In this document: piece by piece, positions 28,413 through 38,133 of the stretch | Layout: each line of letters begins with the position of its first letter | How positions within the stretch are numbered: position 1 is the stretch's first letter | From: an uncultured Bacteroidota bacterium | GTDB lineage: Bacteria; Bacteroidota; Bacteroidia; Flavobacteriales; Flavobacteriaceae | Assembly: GCA_902535165.1 (NCBI GenBank) | Contig: CACASE010000004.1 | Location: 29,490 to 93,489, forward strand | DNA length: 64,000 nt | Direction of reading: 5' to 3' | The notes under the pieces: generated by a model | The model's input: the letters and a program-made list of their open reading frames with translations, nothing else | Databases searched by the model: none | Told to the model about the DNA's origin: nothing | Program-made: the position numbers and the translations under genes

Positions 28413-29864
28413 TGGAAGATCTCCTTTAGTTTTCGAGGGTAATTTTGAGTGCCCCATTAATAGTTCATCAATTCTATATGCAGCTTCCCTTCCCTCAGAA
28501 ATTGCCCAAACAATCAAGGATTGCCCTCTTCTTAAATCACCTGCAGCAAAAACCTTTTTGTCAGAGGTCATGTAATTATTAGTTAAAGGTTTATTTGAAG
28601 AATCTAACTTCAAATTAAGATCTCCCAAAATATTTTTTTCAGGTCCCGTAAAACCTAATGCCAGCAATACAAGTTCACATGGCCATATTTTTTCAGAATT
28701 AGCAATTTCAACTAGCTTTGGTTTTAAATTTTCTGTTTTTTCCCATTTAACTTCAACAGTCTTGAGCCCAGTTAATTCACCATTGTTGTTAGTTATAAAT
28801 TCTTTTGTTAAAATAGACCATTTTCTATCACTTCCTTCCTCATGTGAAGAACTGTTCTTTAGTGTAAATGGCCAATATGGCCATGGATTTTCAGATGACC
28901 TTTCTTTTGGCGGTTTTGGCATAATTTCAAAATTTACTACGGACTTAGCACCTTGTCTATTAGATGTGCCAATACAATCAGATCCTGTATCCCCACCACC
29001 AATTACAATCACATTTTTACCCTTTGCGCTGAGCTCAGTATTAACTGGAATATTTTTTTCAATGGCCTCATTTTGATGTTTTAAAAAATGCATAGCTTGA
29101 ATGATATTCTCTGACTCTGATCCAGGAATGGGAAGAGATCTTTTAATAGTCGCTCCTCCACATAATAAAATGATATCGTTTTTTTTATATAAATCAATAA
29201 TTGATATGTCTTTTCCGATTTCAGTTGACGTAATAAATTCAATACCTTCCAAAATCATCTGATTAATCCTTCTATCTATGACATTTTTTTCTAATTTGAA
29301 ATCTGGAATTCCATACCTTAATAAACCTCCAATTTTATCATCACGCTCATAAACAACTACAGAGTGTCCCGCAGAGTTTAATTGTTGCGCAGCAGCAAGA
29401 CCTGCTGGACCTGAGCCTATAACAGCTATTTTTTTTCCAGTCCTGAATTTTGGGATATTAGGCTTTATCCAACCTTCACTAAAACCTCTCTCTACAATAT
29501 ACTTTTCTATCATTTCAATAGAAACTGGAGGGCTTATAAGACCAAGTACACATGCAGCTTCGCATGGAGCTGGACATAATCTACCTGTAAACTCAGGAAA
29601 ATTGTTTGTAGAATGAAGAATCTTTAATGCTTCTTTCCAATTTTTTCTATGTACAGCATCATTAAAATCTGGAATCATATTTCCCAGTGGACATCCACTG
29701 TGACAAAAAGGGACACCACAATCCATACACCTTGAACCTTGTTTTTCTAACTCTTTATCATCAGGTTTAATTGTAAATTCCTTGAAGTTTTTTAATCTCT
29801 TGTAAACGGGTATATTCTCCTCGTTTTTTCTTTCAAATTCAATAAACCCTTTAAGTTTCCCCAA
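28401..29864 (-). CDS. gltD: Glutamate synthase, small (NADPH-dependent) subunit
   Basis: The small subunit takes electrons from NADPH through FAD and Fe-S centres and passes them to GltB. The 487-residue protein has the N-terminal Fe-S domain with Cys motifs (CMDCGVPFCHSGCPLGN and CPAPCEAACVLG), the FAD Rossmann motif IGSGPAGLAAAQQL (near residue 150) and the NADPH-binding IGGGDTGSDCIGT (near 290). The gene follows gltB after 3 bases in one operon. Confidence 0.96.
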   Translation of the reverse strand: MGKLKGFIEFERKNEENIPVYKRLKNFKEFTIKPDDKELEKQGSRCMDCGVPFCHSGCPLGNMIPDFNDAVHRKNWKEALKILHSTNNFPEFTGRLCPAPCEAACVLGLISPPVSIEMIEKYIVERGFSEGWIKPNIPKFRTGKKIAVIGSGPAGLAAAQQLNSAGHSVVVYERDDKIGGLLRYGIPDFKLEKNVIDRRINQMILEGIEFITSTEIGKDISIIDLYKKNDIILLCGGATIKRSLPIPGSESENIIQAMHFLKHQNEAIEKNIPVNTELSAKGKNVIVIGGGDTGSDCIGTSNRQGAKSVVNFEIMPKPPKERSSENPWPYWPFTLKNSSSHEEGSDRKWSILTKEFITNNNGELTGLKTVEVKWEKTENLKPKLVEIANSEKIWPCELVLLALGFTGPEKNILGDLNLKLDSSNKPLTNNYMTSDKKVFAAGDLRRGQSLIVWAISEGREAAYRIDELLMGHSKLPSKTKGDLPLVK

Positions 29865-29867
29865 AAT

Positions 29868-32800
29868 CTAACTTATTATTTGATTAATCTTTTCTTGAGC
29901 TAATTTTTCTAATGCAAGCTTATACTCAGTAGGCATAACTTTAACAAACAGTTTGCTTTTATTTTCCCAGTTTTTGATTATTTTTTTTGCTATTTCACTG
30001 GATGTAAACGTAAAATGACTTTGTATTAATTCGCTGATAATATCTAAATCTTGAGTATCTGGTTTTTCAAGTTCAATGCTTTCCATATTAAAATTTCTCG
30101 AATCATATAATTCAGGATCTTTATAAATATATGCAATTCCACCACTCATCCCAGCAGCGAAATTTCTACCAATTTTACCAAGAATCAAAGCTATACCACC
30201 AGTCATATATTCACAACCATGATCACCAATTCCCTCCACAACAGCTGTTGCACCAGAATTCCTTACACAAAACCTCTCCCCAGCTATTCCATTAATATAT
30301 GCCTCACCAGATGTAGCACCATATAATGCTACATTTCCAGTTATTACATTTTTATTTGATTCAAATGTTGCATTTTTTGGCTTTCTCACTACTATTGTAG
30401 CTCCAGAAAGTCCTTTTCCAAAATAATCATTTGTATTGCCATCAATGACCATTTTCAAACCCTTAACAGAAAATGCTCCAAAACTTTGACCAGCAGACCC
30501 CTCAAAATTAAGACTTAATGTGTTTTTTGGAAGAGCCTTAGCCCCATATTTTTTTGAAATTTCATTACTTATTATAGCTCCAACGGTTCTATCTGTATTA
30601 TTAATTTTAAAATCTAATGACATTTTTATTTTCTTTGAAATTGCCATGTCTGCATCTTTTAAAATTTTAAAATCAAGTACATTTTTTAAATTATGATTTT
30701 GTTTTTTAGTATTTCTTAGGGGAGTGTTTTCATCAACATTGGGTTTATATAAAATTTTTGAAAGATCAATTCCCTTAATTTTAAAATAATTTAAAGCATC
30801 TTTTGTATCTAACTTTTCACTTTTTCCAACCATCTCATCGATAGTTCTGAAGCCAAGATTAGCCATAATTTCTCTGAGCTCTTGTGCAACAAAGTACATG
30901 TAATTGATAACATGTTCTGGTTTTCCTTTAAAGTTTTTTCTTAATTCTGGATCTTGGGTCGCGATACCAACAGGACATGTATTCAAATGGCAGGCTCTCA
31001 TCATAATACATCCCGAGGCTACAAGGGGTGCAGTTGAAAAACCAAACTCTTCTGCCCCAAGTAAGCATGCTACTGCAACATCTCTCCCAGTTTTGAGTTG
31101 TCCATCACATTCAATTACCACTCGACTTCTTAGATCATTTAAGACCAATGTTTGTTGAGCTTCAGCGATGCCTAATTCCCATGGGAGACCTGCATGTTTC
31201 AATGATGTGAGTGGTGAGGCACCAGTTCCACCGTCAAATCCAGAAATTAAAATTACATCAGCTTTGGCTTTGGCAACTCCAGCAGCTATGGTTCCAACAC
31301 CAACTTCTGAAACAAGTTTTACGTTAATTCTTGCATTTCTATTTGCATTTTTTAAATCATAAATTAATTGCGCAAGATCTTCAATCGAGTAGATATCGTG
31401 ATGCGGAGGTGGTGATATTAAACCCACATATGGTGTTGAGTTTCTGACTTTAGCAATCATGGGATCAACTTTTGGTCCTGGTAATTGACCACCTTCGCCG
31501 GGCTTAGCTCCTTGAGCCATTTTAATTTGAATTTCATTGGCATTACTTAGGTAATGTGAGCTAACTCCAAATCTTCCGGATGCAACTTGTTTGATCGAGC
31601 TATTTTTTGAGTCACCATTGCTACTAACCTTAAATCTTGCAGGATCTTCACCACCTTCACCTGAATTACTTTTTCCACCAATTCTGTTCATTGCAACAGC
31701 TAAATTCTCATGAGCTTCTTTGCTCAAAGAGCCATAAGACATTGCTCCTGTTTTGAATCTCTTAACAATTTCTGTCCAAGGTTCAACTTCTTCAATTGGA
31801 ATTGGGTCAAATTCTGAGAACTTGAATAATCCTCTGATTGTCATAAATTGTTGATTTTGTTTATTTATGTTTTCAGAATATATCTTATATGTTTCATAAC
31901 TTTCTTGTCTAACTGATTGCTGAAGTTTTGATATAGTCAATGGATTAAGCATATGTGCTTCACCATTTCTTCTCCATTTGTATTCTCCTCCAATTTCAAT
32001 ATCTGAAATATCATTTTCAAATTCGAAAGCTTTATTTATTCTTGATGAAATTTCTTTTTCAATGACGTATAAACCTATACCTTCAATTCTAGATGGTGTG
32101 TTATTGAAGTATTTATCAACAAACTTTTTCCTAAGACCCAACGCTTCAAAAATTTGTGCACCACGATATGAGTGAAGAGTGGAAATACCAATCTTATTCA
32201 TCACTTTTAAAATACCTTTAGCAGTAGCATTGTTGTAATTTGAAATAGCTTGATTTAAATTTTGATCTTGAATTAGTCCTAAATTATGATGATAAGTGAT
32301 AATTTCATTAACTAAGTAAGGATTAATTGCACTAGCTCCGTAACCAAACAGCATAGAAAAATGGTGTGGTTCTCTCGGTTCAGCTGATTCAATAACAATC
32401 CCAAACTTAGACCTTTTTTTTCTTTTTATCATGTGATGATGAATACAAGAACAAGCTAATAATATTGGAATTGGAGCAAGTTTTTTATCTACATTTCTGT
32501 CACTAATAATAATAATATTATGATTATTATCAACTTTCTTCTCAACTTCATCAACTAATTTTTCTAATGCTTCTTCCAGGCCATTGTGTCCTTTAGATAA
32601 TTTATACAAGGCGTTAACAGATGCTGCTTTAAAATCTTTGTGTTTAATATATTTAATTTTATCTAGGTCTTCATTGGAAATTATTGGGTTTTGGATTTTT
32701 AGTTTTTTAGCATGCTTTGCACCTATATCAAAAATATTAAAGTCACTTCCAATGGATAAGCTTGTATCTGTAACAATTTCTTCTCTAATTCCGTCCAAAG

Positions 32801-34370
32801 GAGGGTTAGTAACTTGTGCAAATAATTGTTTGAAATAATTATACAATAACTGCGGTCTCTTTGATAGTACAGCAAGAGGAGTGTCAGAACCCATTGATCC
32901 TATGGATTCCTTTCCCTTTTTACACATCGGAATGATAATTGTATTAAAATCTTCTTTCGTGTAGCCAAAAATTTTGAGCCTAGTTTCAAAATCTATTTTT
33001 TCTTTTGGCGTCCTATTTCCAGTATATGGAATCTTACTTAAAGGAAGTATATTTTTATCTAACCATTTGCGGTAAGGATGTTTATGAACAATAATTTTTT
33101 TAATCTCATCATCTTCAACTATCCTACCTTCTTTCATATCAACTAAAAACATTTTTCCAGGTTCTAATCTTCCATGCTTTTTGATATTTTCAGGTTTTAT
33201 TTCAATTACGCCAGTTTCCGAAGACATAACAACATAACCATCCTTAGTAACTGTATATCTTGAGGGCCTTAACCCATTACGATCAAGCAAAGCTCCAATA
33301 TATTTTCCGTCAGTAAATGGTATTGATGCTGGCCCATCCCATGGTTCCATTAAACATCCATTGAACTCATAAAAAGCTTTCTTAGAATCATTCATGGATT
33401 TATGTTTTTCCCAAGCTTCAGGTACCAATATCATCATTATTTCTGGAAGGGATCTACCAGTCATTAGTAATAATTCCAAAACCATATCCATCGATGCTGA
33501 ATCCGATTTTCCAGGTATTATTATAGGAAAAATTTTATTTAAAAACTCCTCATCTATAAGCTTTGAATTTATTAATTCCTGTCGTGAAATCATTCTGCTA
33601 ACATTCCCTTTAAGTGTATTAATTTCACCATTATGACACATGTATCTAAAAGGCTGAGCTAAATCCCACGTAGGAAATGTATTAGTTGAAAATCTTTGGT
33701 GTACCAGTGCTAAACTTGTGACCAGCTTTGGATTTGATAGATCAATATAAAATCTTTCGATATCTTCAGGGATTAGAAGTCCTTTGTAAATAATTGTTCG
33801 TGTATGAAGACTTGAAAAGTAAAAGAAATTTTTTTGAGAAAAAGGTGAGTTGTAAATCGTGTTTTCCGAAATTTTACGGGCTAAGTATAATTTTAGGTTA
33901 AATTCTTCTTCACTTTGATTTGGTGAGCTTTTACCAATGAAGACTTGTTTAATTCTTGGTTGGGATTGTGCAGCTATAGAGCCAACGACTTTTGCATTTA
34001 CAGGAACATCCCTCCAGCCGATAATATTTAAATTTTGTTTAGAGATTTCAGCTTCAAAAGTCTTTATGCAATGATTAGATTGATTTATTTTTTGAGGCAA
34101 GAAAACCATACCAACACCATATTCATGAGGATCTGGTAGATCAAAATCACATTCGTTGGAGAAAAACTCATGAGGAATTTCAATTAAAATACCTGCTCCA
34201 TCTCCTGTTCTCCCATCAGAACTAACGGCACCCCTGTGTTCTAGGCATGTTAAAATATTAAGTGCTCTGTGAATTATATCATTCGTTTTGATTCCTTTTA
34301 GGCTACAAATAAAACCAGCACCACAGTTTTCATGTTCAAAAAGAGGACTATATAAACCTTGTTCTTTCAT
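29868..34370 (-). CDS. gltB: Glutamate synthase, large subunit
   Basis: The 1500-residue large subunit hydrolyses glutamine and transfers ammonia to 2-oxoglutarate to make glutamate. The N-terminal glutaminase nucleophile is Cys16 (HENCGAGF), so a 15-residue propeptide must be removed. The central and FMN-binding synthase domains follow (GGKSNSGEGGEDPARF, GGTGASPLTSLKHAGLPWELG), with a 3Fe-4S Cys cluster (CIMMRACHLNTCPVGIATQ) and a C-terminal GXGXG beta-helix (GATSGEAYINGIAGERF). A 19-base palindrome starts 8 bases upstream of the ATG. Confidence 0.97.
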   Translation of the reverse strand: MKEQGLYSPLFEHENCGAGFICSLKGIKTNDIIHRALNILTCLEHRGAVSSDGRTGDGAGILIEIPHEFFSNECDFDLPDPHEYGVGMVFLPQKINQSNHCIKTFEAEISKQNLNIIGWRDVPVNAKVVGSIAAQSQPRIKQVFIGKSSPNQSEEEFNLKLYLARKISENTIYNSPFSQKNFFYFSSLHTRTIIYKGLLIPEDIERFYIDLSNPKLVTSLALVHQRFSTNTFPTWDLAQPFRYMCHNGEINTLKGNVSRMISRQELINSKLIDEEFLNKIFPIIIPGKSDSASMDMVLELLLMTGRSLPEIMMILVPEAWEKHKSMNDSKKAFYEFNGCLMEPWDGPASIPFTDGKYIGALLDRNGLRPSRYTVTKDGYVVMSSETGVIEIKPENIKKHGRLEPGKMFLVDMKEGRIVEDDEIKKIIVHKHPYRKWLDKNILPLSKIPYTGNRTPKEKIDFETRLKIFGYTKEDFNTIIIPMCKKGKESIGSMGSDTPLAVLSKRPQLLYNYFKQLFAQVTNPPLDGIREEIVTDTSLSIGSDFNIFDIGAKHAKKLKIQNPIISNEDLDKIKYIKHKDFKAASVNALYKLSKGHNGLEEALEKLVDEVEKKVDNNHNIIIISDRNVDKKLAPIPILLACSCIHHHMIKRKKRSKFGIVIESAEPREPHHFSMLFGYGASAINPYLVNEIITYHHNLGLIQDQNLNQAISNYNNATAKGILKVMNKIGISTLHSYRGAQIFEALGLRKKFVDKYFNNTPSRIEGIGLYVIEKEISSRINKAFEFENDISDIEIGGEYKWRRNGEAHMLNPLTISKLQQSVRQESYETYKIYSENINKQNQQFMTIRGLFKFSEFDPIPIEEVEPWTEIVKRFKTGAMSYGSLSKEAHENLAVAMNRIGGKSNSGEGGEDPARFKVSSNGDSKNSSIKQVASGRFGVSSHYLSNANEIQIKMAQGAKPGEGGQLPGPKVDPMIAKVRNSTPYVGLISPPPHHDIYSIEDLAQLIYDLKNANRNARINVKLVSEVGVGTIAAGVAKAKADVILISGFDGGTGASPLTSLKHAGLPWELGIAEAQQTLVLNDLRSRVVIECDGQLKTGRDVAVACLLGAEEFGFSTAPLVASGCIMMRACHLNTCPVGIATQDPELRKNFKGKPEHVINYMYFVAQELREIMANLGFRTIDEMVGKSEKLDTKDALNYFKIKGIDLSKILYKPNVDENTPLRNTKKQNHNLKNVLDFKILKDADMAISKKIKMSLDFKINNTDRTVGAIISNEISKKYGAKALPKNTLSLNFEGSAGQSFGAFSVKGLKMVIDGNTNDYFGKGLSGATIVVRKPKNATFESNKNVITGNVALYGATSGEAYINGIAGERFCVRNSGATAVVEGIGDHGCEYMTGGIALILGKIGRNFAAGMSGGIAYIYKDPELYDSRNFNMESIELEKPDTQDLDIISELIQSHFTFTSSEIAKKIIKNWENKSKLFVKVMPTEYKLALEKLAQEKINQIIS

Positions 34371-34377
34371 CTAAATG

Positions 34378-34396
34378 TTTGGTGGAATCCACCAAA
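34378..34396. promoter_or_regulatory. 19-base palindrome at the gltB promoter/leader
   Basis: TTTGGTGGA-A-TCCACCAAA is a perfect dyad with 9-base arms. It lies 8 bases upstream of the gltB ATG. On the minus strand its outer edge overlaps TAATTTG (34399-34393), a near match to the -7 box, so the centre would fall on the likely transcription start. This is the classic place for a repressor operator. It could also form a short hairpin in the mRNA leader. Confidence 0.55.
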
Positions 34397-34501
34397 TTAC
34401 ACAAATCAATACCAAAATTCATACCGATTACTCTTTATTTCAATTTTAAAACTTATTAATATTAAGTTTTCATTATTTCTTTATGTTTTTTAATTTTTTT
34501 A

Positions 34502-34510
34502 TATAATTTG
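34502..34510 (+). promoter_or_regulatory. Likely -7 promoter box of nhaD-folC
   Basis: TATAATTTG resembles TAnnTTTG with one extra spacer base. It sits 30 bases upstream of the nhaD ATG in the 170-base gap divergent from gltB. No clear TTG -33 element is seen. The gap also holds an 8-base inverted repeat, AAAACTTA/TAAGTTTT (34448-34470). Confidence 0.35.
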
Positions 34511-34540
34511 GCGTGATAATTGAGAATTTGAAAATAAAAA

Positions 34541-35882
34541 ATGTTAGAAACAATAATTATAATCGTTTTTATTCTTGGCTACTTAGGTATTGCATTTGAA
34601 CACTCATTAAAAGTTGACAAATTGATACCAGCCTTAATTATGATGGCTGTAATGTGGGGTATTATCTCATATTTTGACATGACTGTTTTTGAGATTGATA
34701 CAAAAAATAAAGAGTTGATGCCTTACAAATTAAAGTCAGTAATGAATTATTTTTTAGGTCATACAGCTGAGATTTTAATTTTCTTGATCGGAGCTATGAC
34801 CATCGTTGAGACAATTGACTTTTTTTAATGGTTTCAAGACTATCAAGAAGTTGATTAAAACTAAAAGTAAAGTTAAAATTTTGTGGATTATATGTTTTCT
34901 AGCTTTCATCCTATCTGCTATAATAGATAATTTGACCGCGACTATTGTTCTTGTGACAATTCTTCAAAAACTTGTCAAAGAAAGAACACTTAAACTTTGG
35001 TATGCAGGTATGATTATAGTTGCTGCCAATGCTGGTGGTGCATGGTCACCAATTGGAGATATAACTACAACAATGCTATGGATTGGAGAAAAAGTTTCAA
35101 TTGTAGCATTAATCAAATACTTAATTATTCCTTCATTGGTTTGTATGATCATACCAACTTACGTGGCATCCAGGTATAAAGTATTTCAAGGTGAAATCGA
35201 TCCACCTAAAAATACAGAGAAAGAAAATCCCTATGGATCTCTAATACTAAAAATAGGTTTAATTTCGATTGTTTTTGTGCCAGCATTCAAAATTTTTACA
35301 GGATTACCACCATATGTAGGCATGATGCTTTCTCTGGCAGTCGTAGCTACAATTGCAGAATTTTTAAACAATTCTTTATCATCCATGAAGTTTGATTCGG
35401 GTCATTCTCATCACAGTCCAATTCATTACGCATTAACAAAAATTGAAATGCCAAGTATTTTATTTTTCCTAGGTATTTTAATGGCAGTTGGAGCTCTTGA
35501 AGCCCTAGGAATTGTTTTTGGAGTTGGACAGTGGATGGTGTCAACCTTTGAAAATGTTGATTGGGTAATATTTGGAGGATTAGATATTGTTGTCTTTGTA
35601 TTAGGTTTTCTCTCTGCTGCTATTGATAATGTTCCACTTGTTGCTGCTTCCATGGGAATGTTTGGAGAAGCTGTTGATGATCCATTATGGCACGGAATTG
35701 CTTATGCTGCTGGTACCGGTGGAAGTATGATAATTATTGGATCAGCTGCAGGTGTTGTCGCCATGGGTATGGAAAAAATTGATTTCATGTGGTATCTCAA
35801 AAAGATAGCTTTTCTAGCATTTATTGGATATATCGCAGGATTCATCACATTTATTCTTCTTAGAGATTTTGTTCTTAATTAA
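34541..35882 (+). CDS. nhaD: NhaD-type Na+/H+ antiporter, interrupted by a one-base frameshift
   Basis: An inner-membrane sodium/proton antiporter of the NhaD (ArsB/NhaD ion transporter) superfamily, expected for a marine cell. The frame opened at 34541 encodes the first 95 residues and stops at 34826-34828; the rest continues in another frame to 35882. The break is in a run of seven T (34820-34826): with six T the text reads on as IDFFNGFKTI, the expected NhaD sequence, giving about 446 residues, the normal length. Conserved motifs are present on both sides: LIGAMTIVE before it, AIIDNLTATIVLV, GGAWSPIGDITTTMLW and AAIDNVPLVAASMGM after it. A sequencing error, slippage or true mutation are all possible. 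The stop overlaps the folC ATG by one base (TAATG). Confidence 0.85.
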
Positions 35883-37087
35883 TGAATTACACTGAAGCTA
35901 TTGATTGGCTTGAGAACATTCCAATTTCGTTCGATTCAAATTATTCTTGTTATGAATTTAAATTAAAAAATATAGCTGAGTTTCTTAACTTTTTGGGTAA
36001 TCCTGAAAATGATTTGACATTTATTCATGTTGGTGGGACAAATGGTAAAGGATCTACCTGTCATATTATATCATCAATTTTACAAGAACATGGCTACAAA
36101 GTCGCACTTTTTTCATCCCCACATTTATATGATTTCAGAGAAAGAATCAAAGTTAATGCAGACTTTATTGATAAAAAGTTTGTTTTAAAATTTATCAGAG
36201 ATAACATAGATTATATTAAAGAAAATAAATTATCATTTTTTGAAACCACCTTTGCATTGTCTCTATGTTACTTCAGATTAATAAAGCCTGAATATACAAT
36301 TGTTGAAGTAGGTCTAGGTGGAAGGCTCGACGCTACAAATCTCATAAATCCAATAATTTCAATCATCACCAATATTGGTTATGATCATAAAAAATTTCTA
36401 GGAAATAATTTACTTGAGATTGCTAAAGAAAAAGCAGGCATCATTAAATCAGGTGTAGATATTTTGATTGGAGAATCATCAATTGAATTAAACCAGGTTT
36501 TTGAAACTAAAGCCAAGGAGCTTAATTCAAATATTTATTATGCTGATCAAAAAATAGATAATTATAAAACAGATTTGAATGGGTATTATCAGCACAAAAA
36601 TATTAATACTGCTATATCAGCACTTAAAAAAATTAAGTCAATAAAACTCAATAAAAAGAAAGTTGTTAATGGAATTAAAAATGTAATTAATAACACAAAT
36701 TTAATTGGAAGGTGGCAAATAGTTAAAACACAACCAAAAGTAGTTTACGATGTTGCCCATAATATAGATTCTTTAGAGCTTATTTTTAATCAAATTAAAA
36801 ATACCAAAGGTAAAATTAGAATTGTATTTGGTACTTTGGATAAGACAGATCAGCTTGATTGTCTTAAAATTTTTCCAAAAAAATACGAATATTATTTTTG
36901 TGAACCTAAGACCAAAAGAGCTATGTCATTAAACAAGCTCTGTAAAAAAGCAAAAGAATTAAAAATTAATTTCTCCTCGTACAGTTCTGTAAAAAACGCT
37001 TATCATACTGCATTTATGAATTCTAAAAATGATGATACAGTTATAGTTACAGGTTCAACATATTTATTTTCAGAAATTAACAATTAA
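35882..37087 (+). CDS. folC: Bifunctional folylpolyglutamate/dihydrofolate synthase
   Basis: Adds glutamate to dihydropteroate and to folates. The 401-residue Mur-ligase-type protein has the P-loop GGTNGKGST (near residue 51), the folate-loop segment SSPHLYDFRERI, the ATPase motif VEVGLGGRLDATN and the C-terminal VYDVAHNIDS. It starts at the ATG that overlaps the nhaD stop, so the two are translationally coupled. Its TAA shares the palindrome TTAA (37084-37087) with the stop of the convergent hom gene. Confidence 0.95.
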   Translation: MNYTEAIDWLENIPISFDSNYSCYEFKLKNIAEFLNFLGNPENDLTFIHVGGTNGKGSTCHIISSILQEHGYKVALFSSPHLYDFRERIKVNADFIDKKFVLKFIRDNIDYIKENKLSFFETTFALSLCYFRLIKPEYTIVEVGLGGRLDATNLINPIISIITNIGYDHKKFLGNNLLEIAKEKAGIIKSGVDILIGESSIELNQVFETKAKELNSNIYYADQKIDNYKTDLNGYYQHKNINTAISALKKIKSIKLNKKKVVNGIKNVINNTNLIGRWQIVKTQPKVVYDVAHNIDSLELIFNQIKNTKGKIRIVFGTLDKTDQLDCLKIFPKKYEYYFCEPKTKRAMSLNKLCKKAKELKINFSSYSSVKNAYHTAFMNSKNDDTVIVTGSTYLFSEINN

Positions 37088-38133
37088 ATTTTTAAAATAT
37101 CATTTAAGACTCCTTTTGCAGTAATAAATCCTCCTGCTCCTGGACCCTTTAAAACTATTGGGTTTTTTAAATTATTTTTGGTTTTAATTATGATAATATT
37201 TTCCTCATCCAAAACATCATAAAAGACATCACCTTTTTTAATTTCCTCTAATGAAATAACACCTTTTCCATTTGATTTTAACTCTGCGATATGTTTTAGT
37301 CTACAATTTTTTGCTTTAGCTAATGAAAGCTTATTATTAAAATAAGTTTTATTTTCCTCAATGTAATTTGAAAAAGATTGATTTGAACTGAAATTAAGTT
37401 CATGACTATTTGGTAAAAATGATTTTATTTTGATATCATCTATTTCAGTCGTGAATCCACATTCCCTAGATACAATTAGTAATTTTCTTGCAACATCAAC
37501 ACCAGATAAATCAATCAGAGGATTTGGTTCAGTTAAACCAAGTTTTTTAGCCTTTTCAACAATGTTATGAAATGTATTTTCAATTGTGAAATTATTAAAA
37601 ATATAATTTAGTGACCCTGAAAGAATTCCGCGTACTGAGAAAATCTCATCATTTGATAAAATTAAATTATTTAGAGTTTCAATTACAGGAATAGCTGATC
37701 CAACGTTTGTTTCATAAAGGAAAGAAACATTATTTTTTATTGTAAGTTTTTTAAGCTTTTCATAATAACCAAAGTCAGATGAACATGCAATTTTATTACA
37801 TGTTACAACTGAAATTCCCTCATTAAAATAATTTTCATATTCCCTTGATATTATTTCTGAAGCTGTATTATCAACGAAAACACTATTTGAAAGATTAAAT
37901 TTAATTGTACGATTAAAAAATTGATCCCTATTATTTTTCTCACCATTACTTAACAAAGATTTCCATTTTGATAAATCAACTCCTTTTTTATCAAAAAACA
38001 TAAATTTTGAGTTTGAAATACCAATCACATTCATTTTAAATTTTTGTGAGTATTTATTTTTCTTAGTGATTAATGATAATAATTCACTACCAACATTTCC
38101 TAGGCCCGTTATAAATAAATTTAACTCTCTCAA
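37084..38133 (-). CDS. hom: Homoserine dehydrogenase
   Basis: Reduces aspartate semialdehyde to homoserine, the branch point to methionine and threonine. The 349-residue monofunctional enzyme has the Rossmann motif ITGLGNVGSELL at its N-terminus, the TxxNK motif VVTCNKIACSS, GSAIPVIETLNNLI and RGILSGSLNYIFN, plus PLIDLSGVDVARKLLI. It lacks both an aspartokinase domain and an ACT domain. It is the last gene of the metY-metX-hom unit, overlapping metX by 4 bases (ATGA). Confidence 0.93.
   Translation of the reverse strand: MRELNLFITGLGNVGSELLSLITKKNKYSQKFKMNVIGISNSKFMFFDKKGVDLSKWKSLLSNGEKNNRDQFFNRTIKFNLSNSVFVDNTASEIISREYENYFNEGISVVTCNKIACSSDFGYYEKLKKLTIKNNVSFLYETNVGSAIPVIETLNNLILSNDEIFSVRGILSGSLNYIFNNFTIENTFHNIVEKAKKLGLTEPNPLIDLSGVDVARKLLIVSRECGFTTEIDDIKIKSFLPNSHELNFSSNQSFSNYIEENKTYFNNKLSLAKAKNCRLKHIAELKSNGKGVISLEEIKKGDVFYDVLDEENIIIIKTKNNLKNPIVLKGPGAGGFITAKGVLNDILKI

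Noticed and set aside
30904..33636. Several 60-85-codon plus-strand frames within gltB
   Set aside because: They are antisense shadows of a conserved 1500-residue gene with no family resemblance.
34806..34828. Independent second gene starting at 34806
   Set aside because: The protein from this frame begins mid-NhaD and the preceding frame holds the missing N-terminus; one frameshifted gene explains both.
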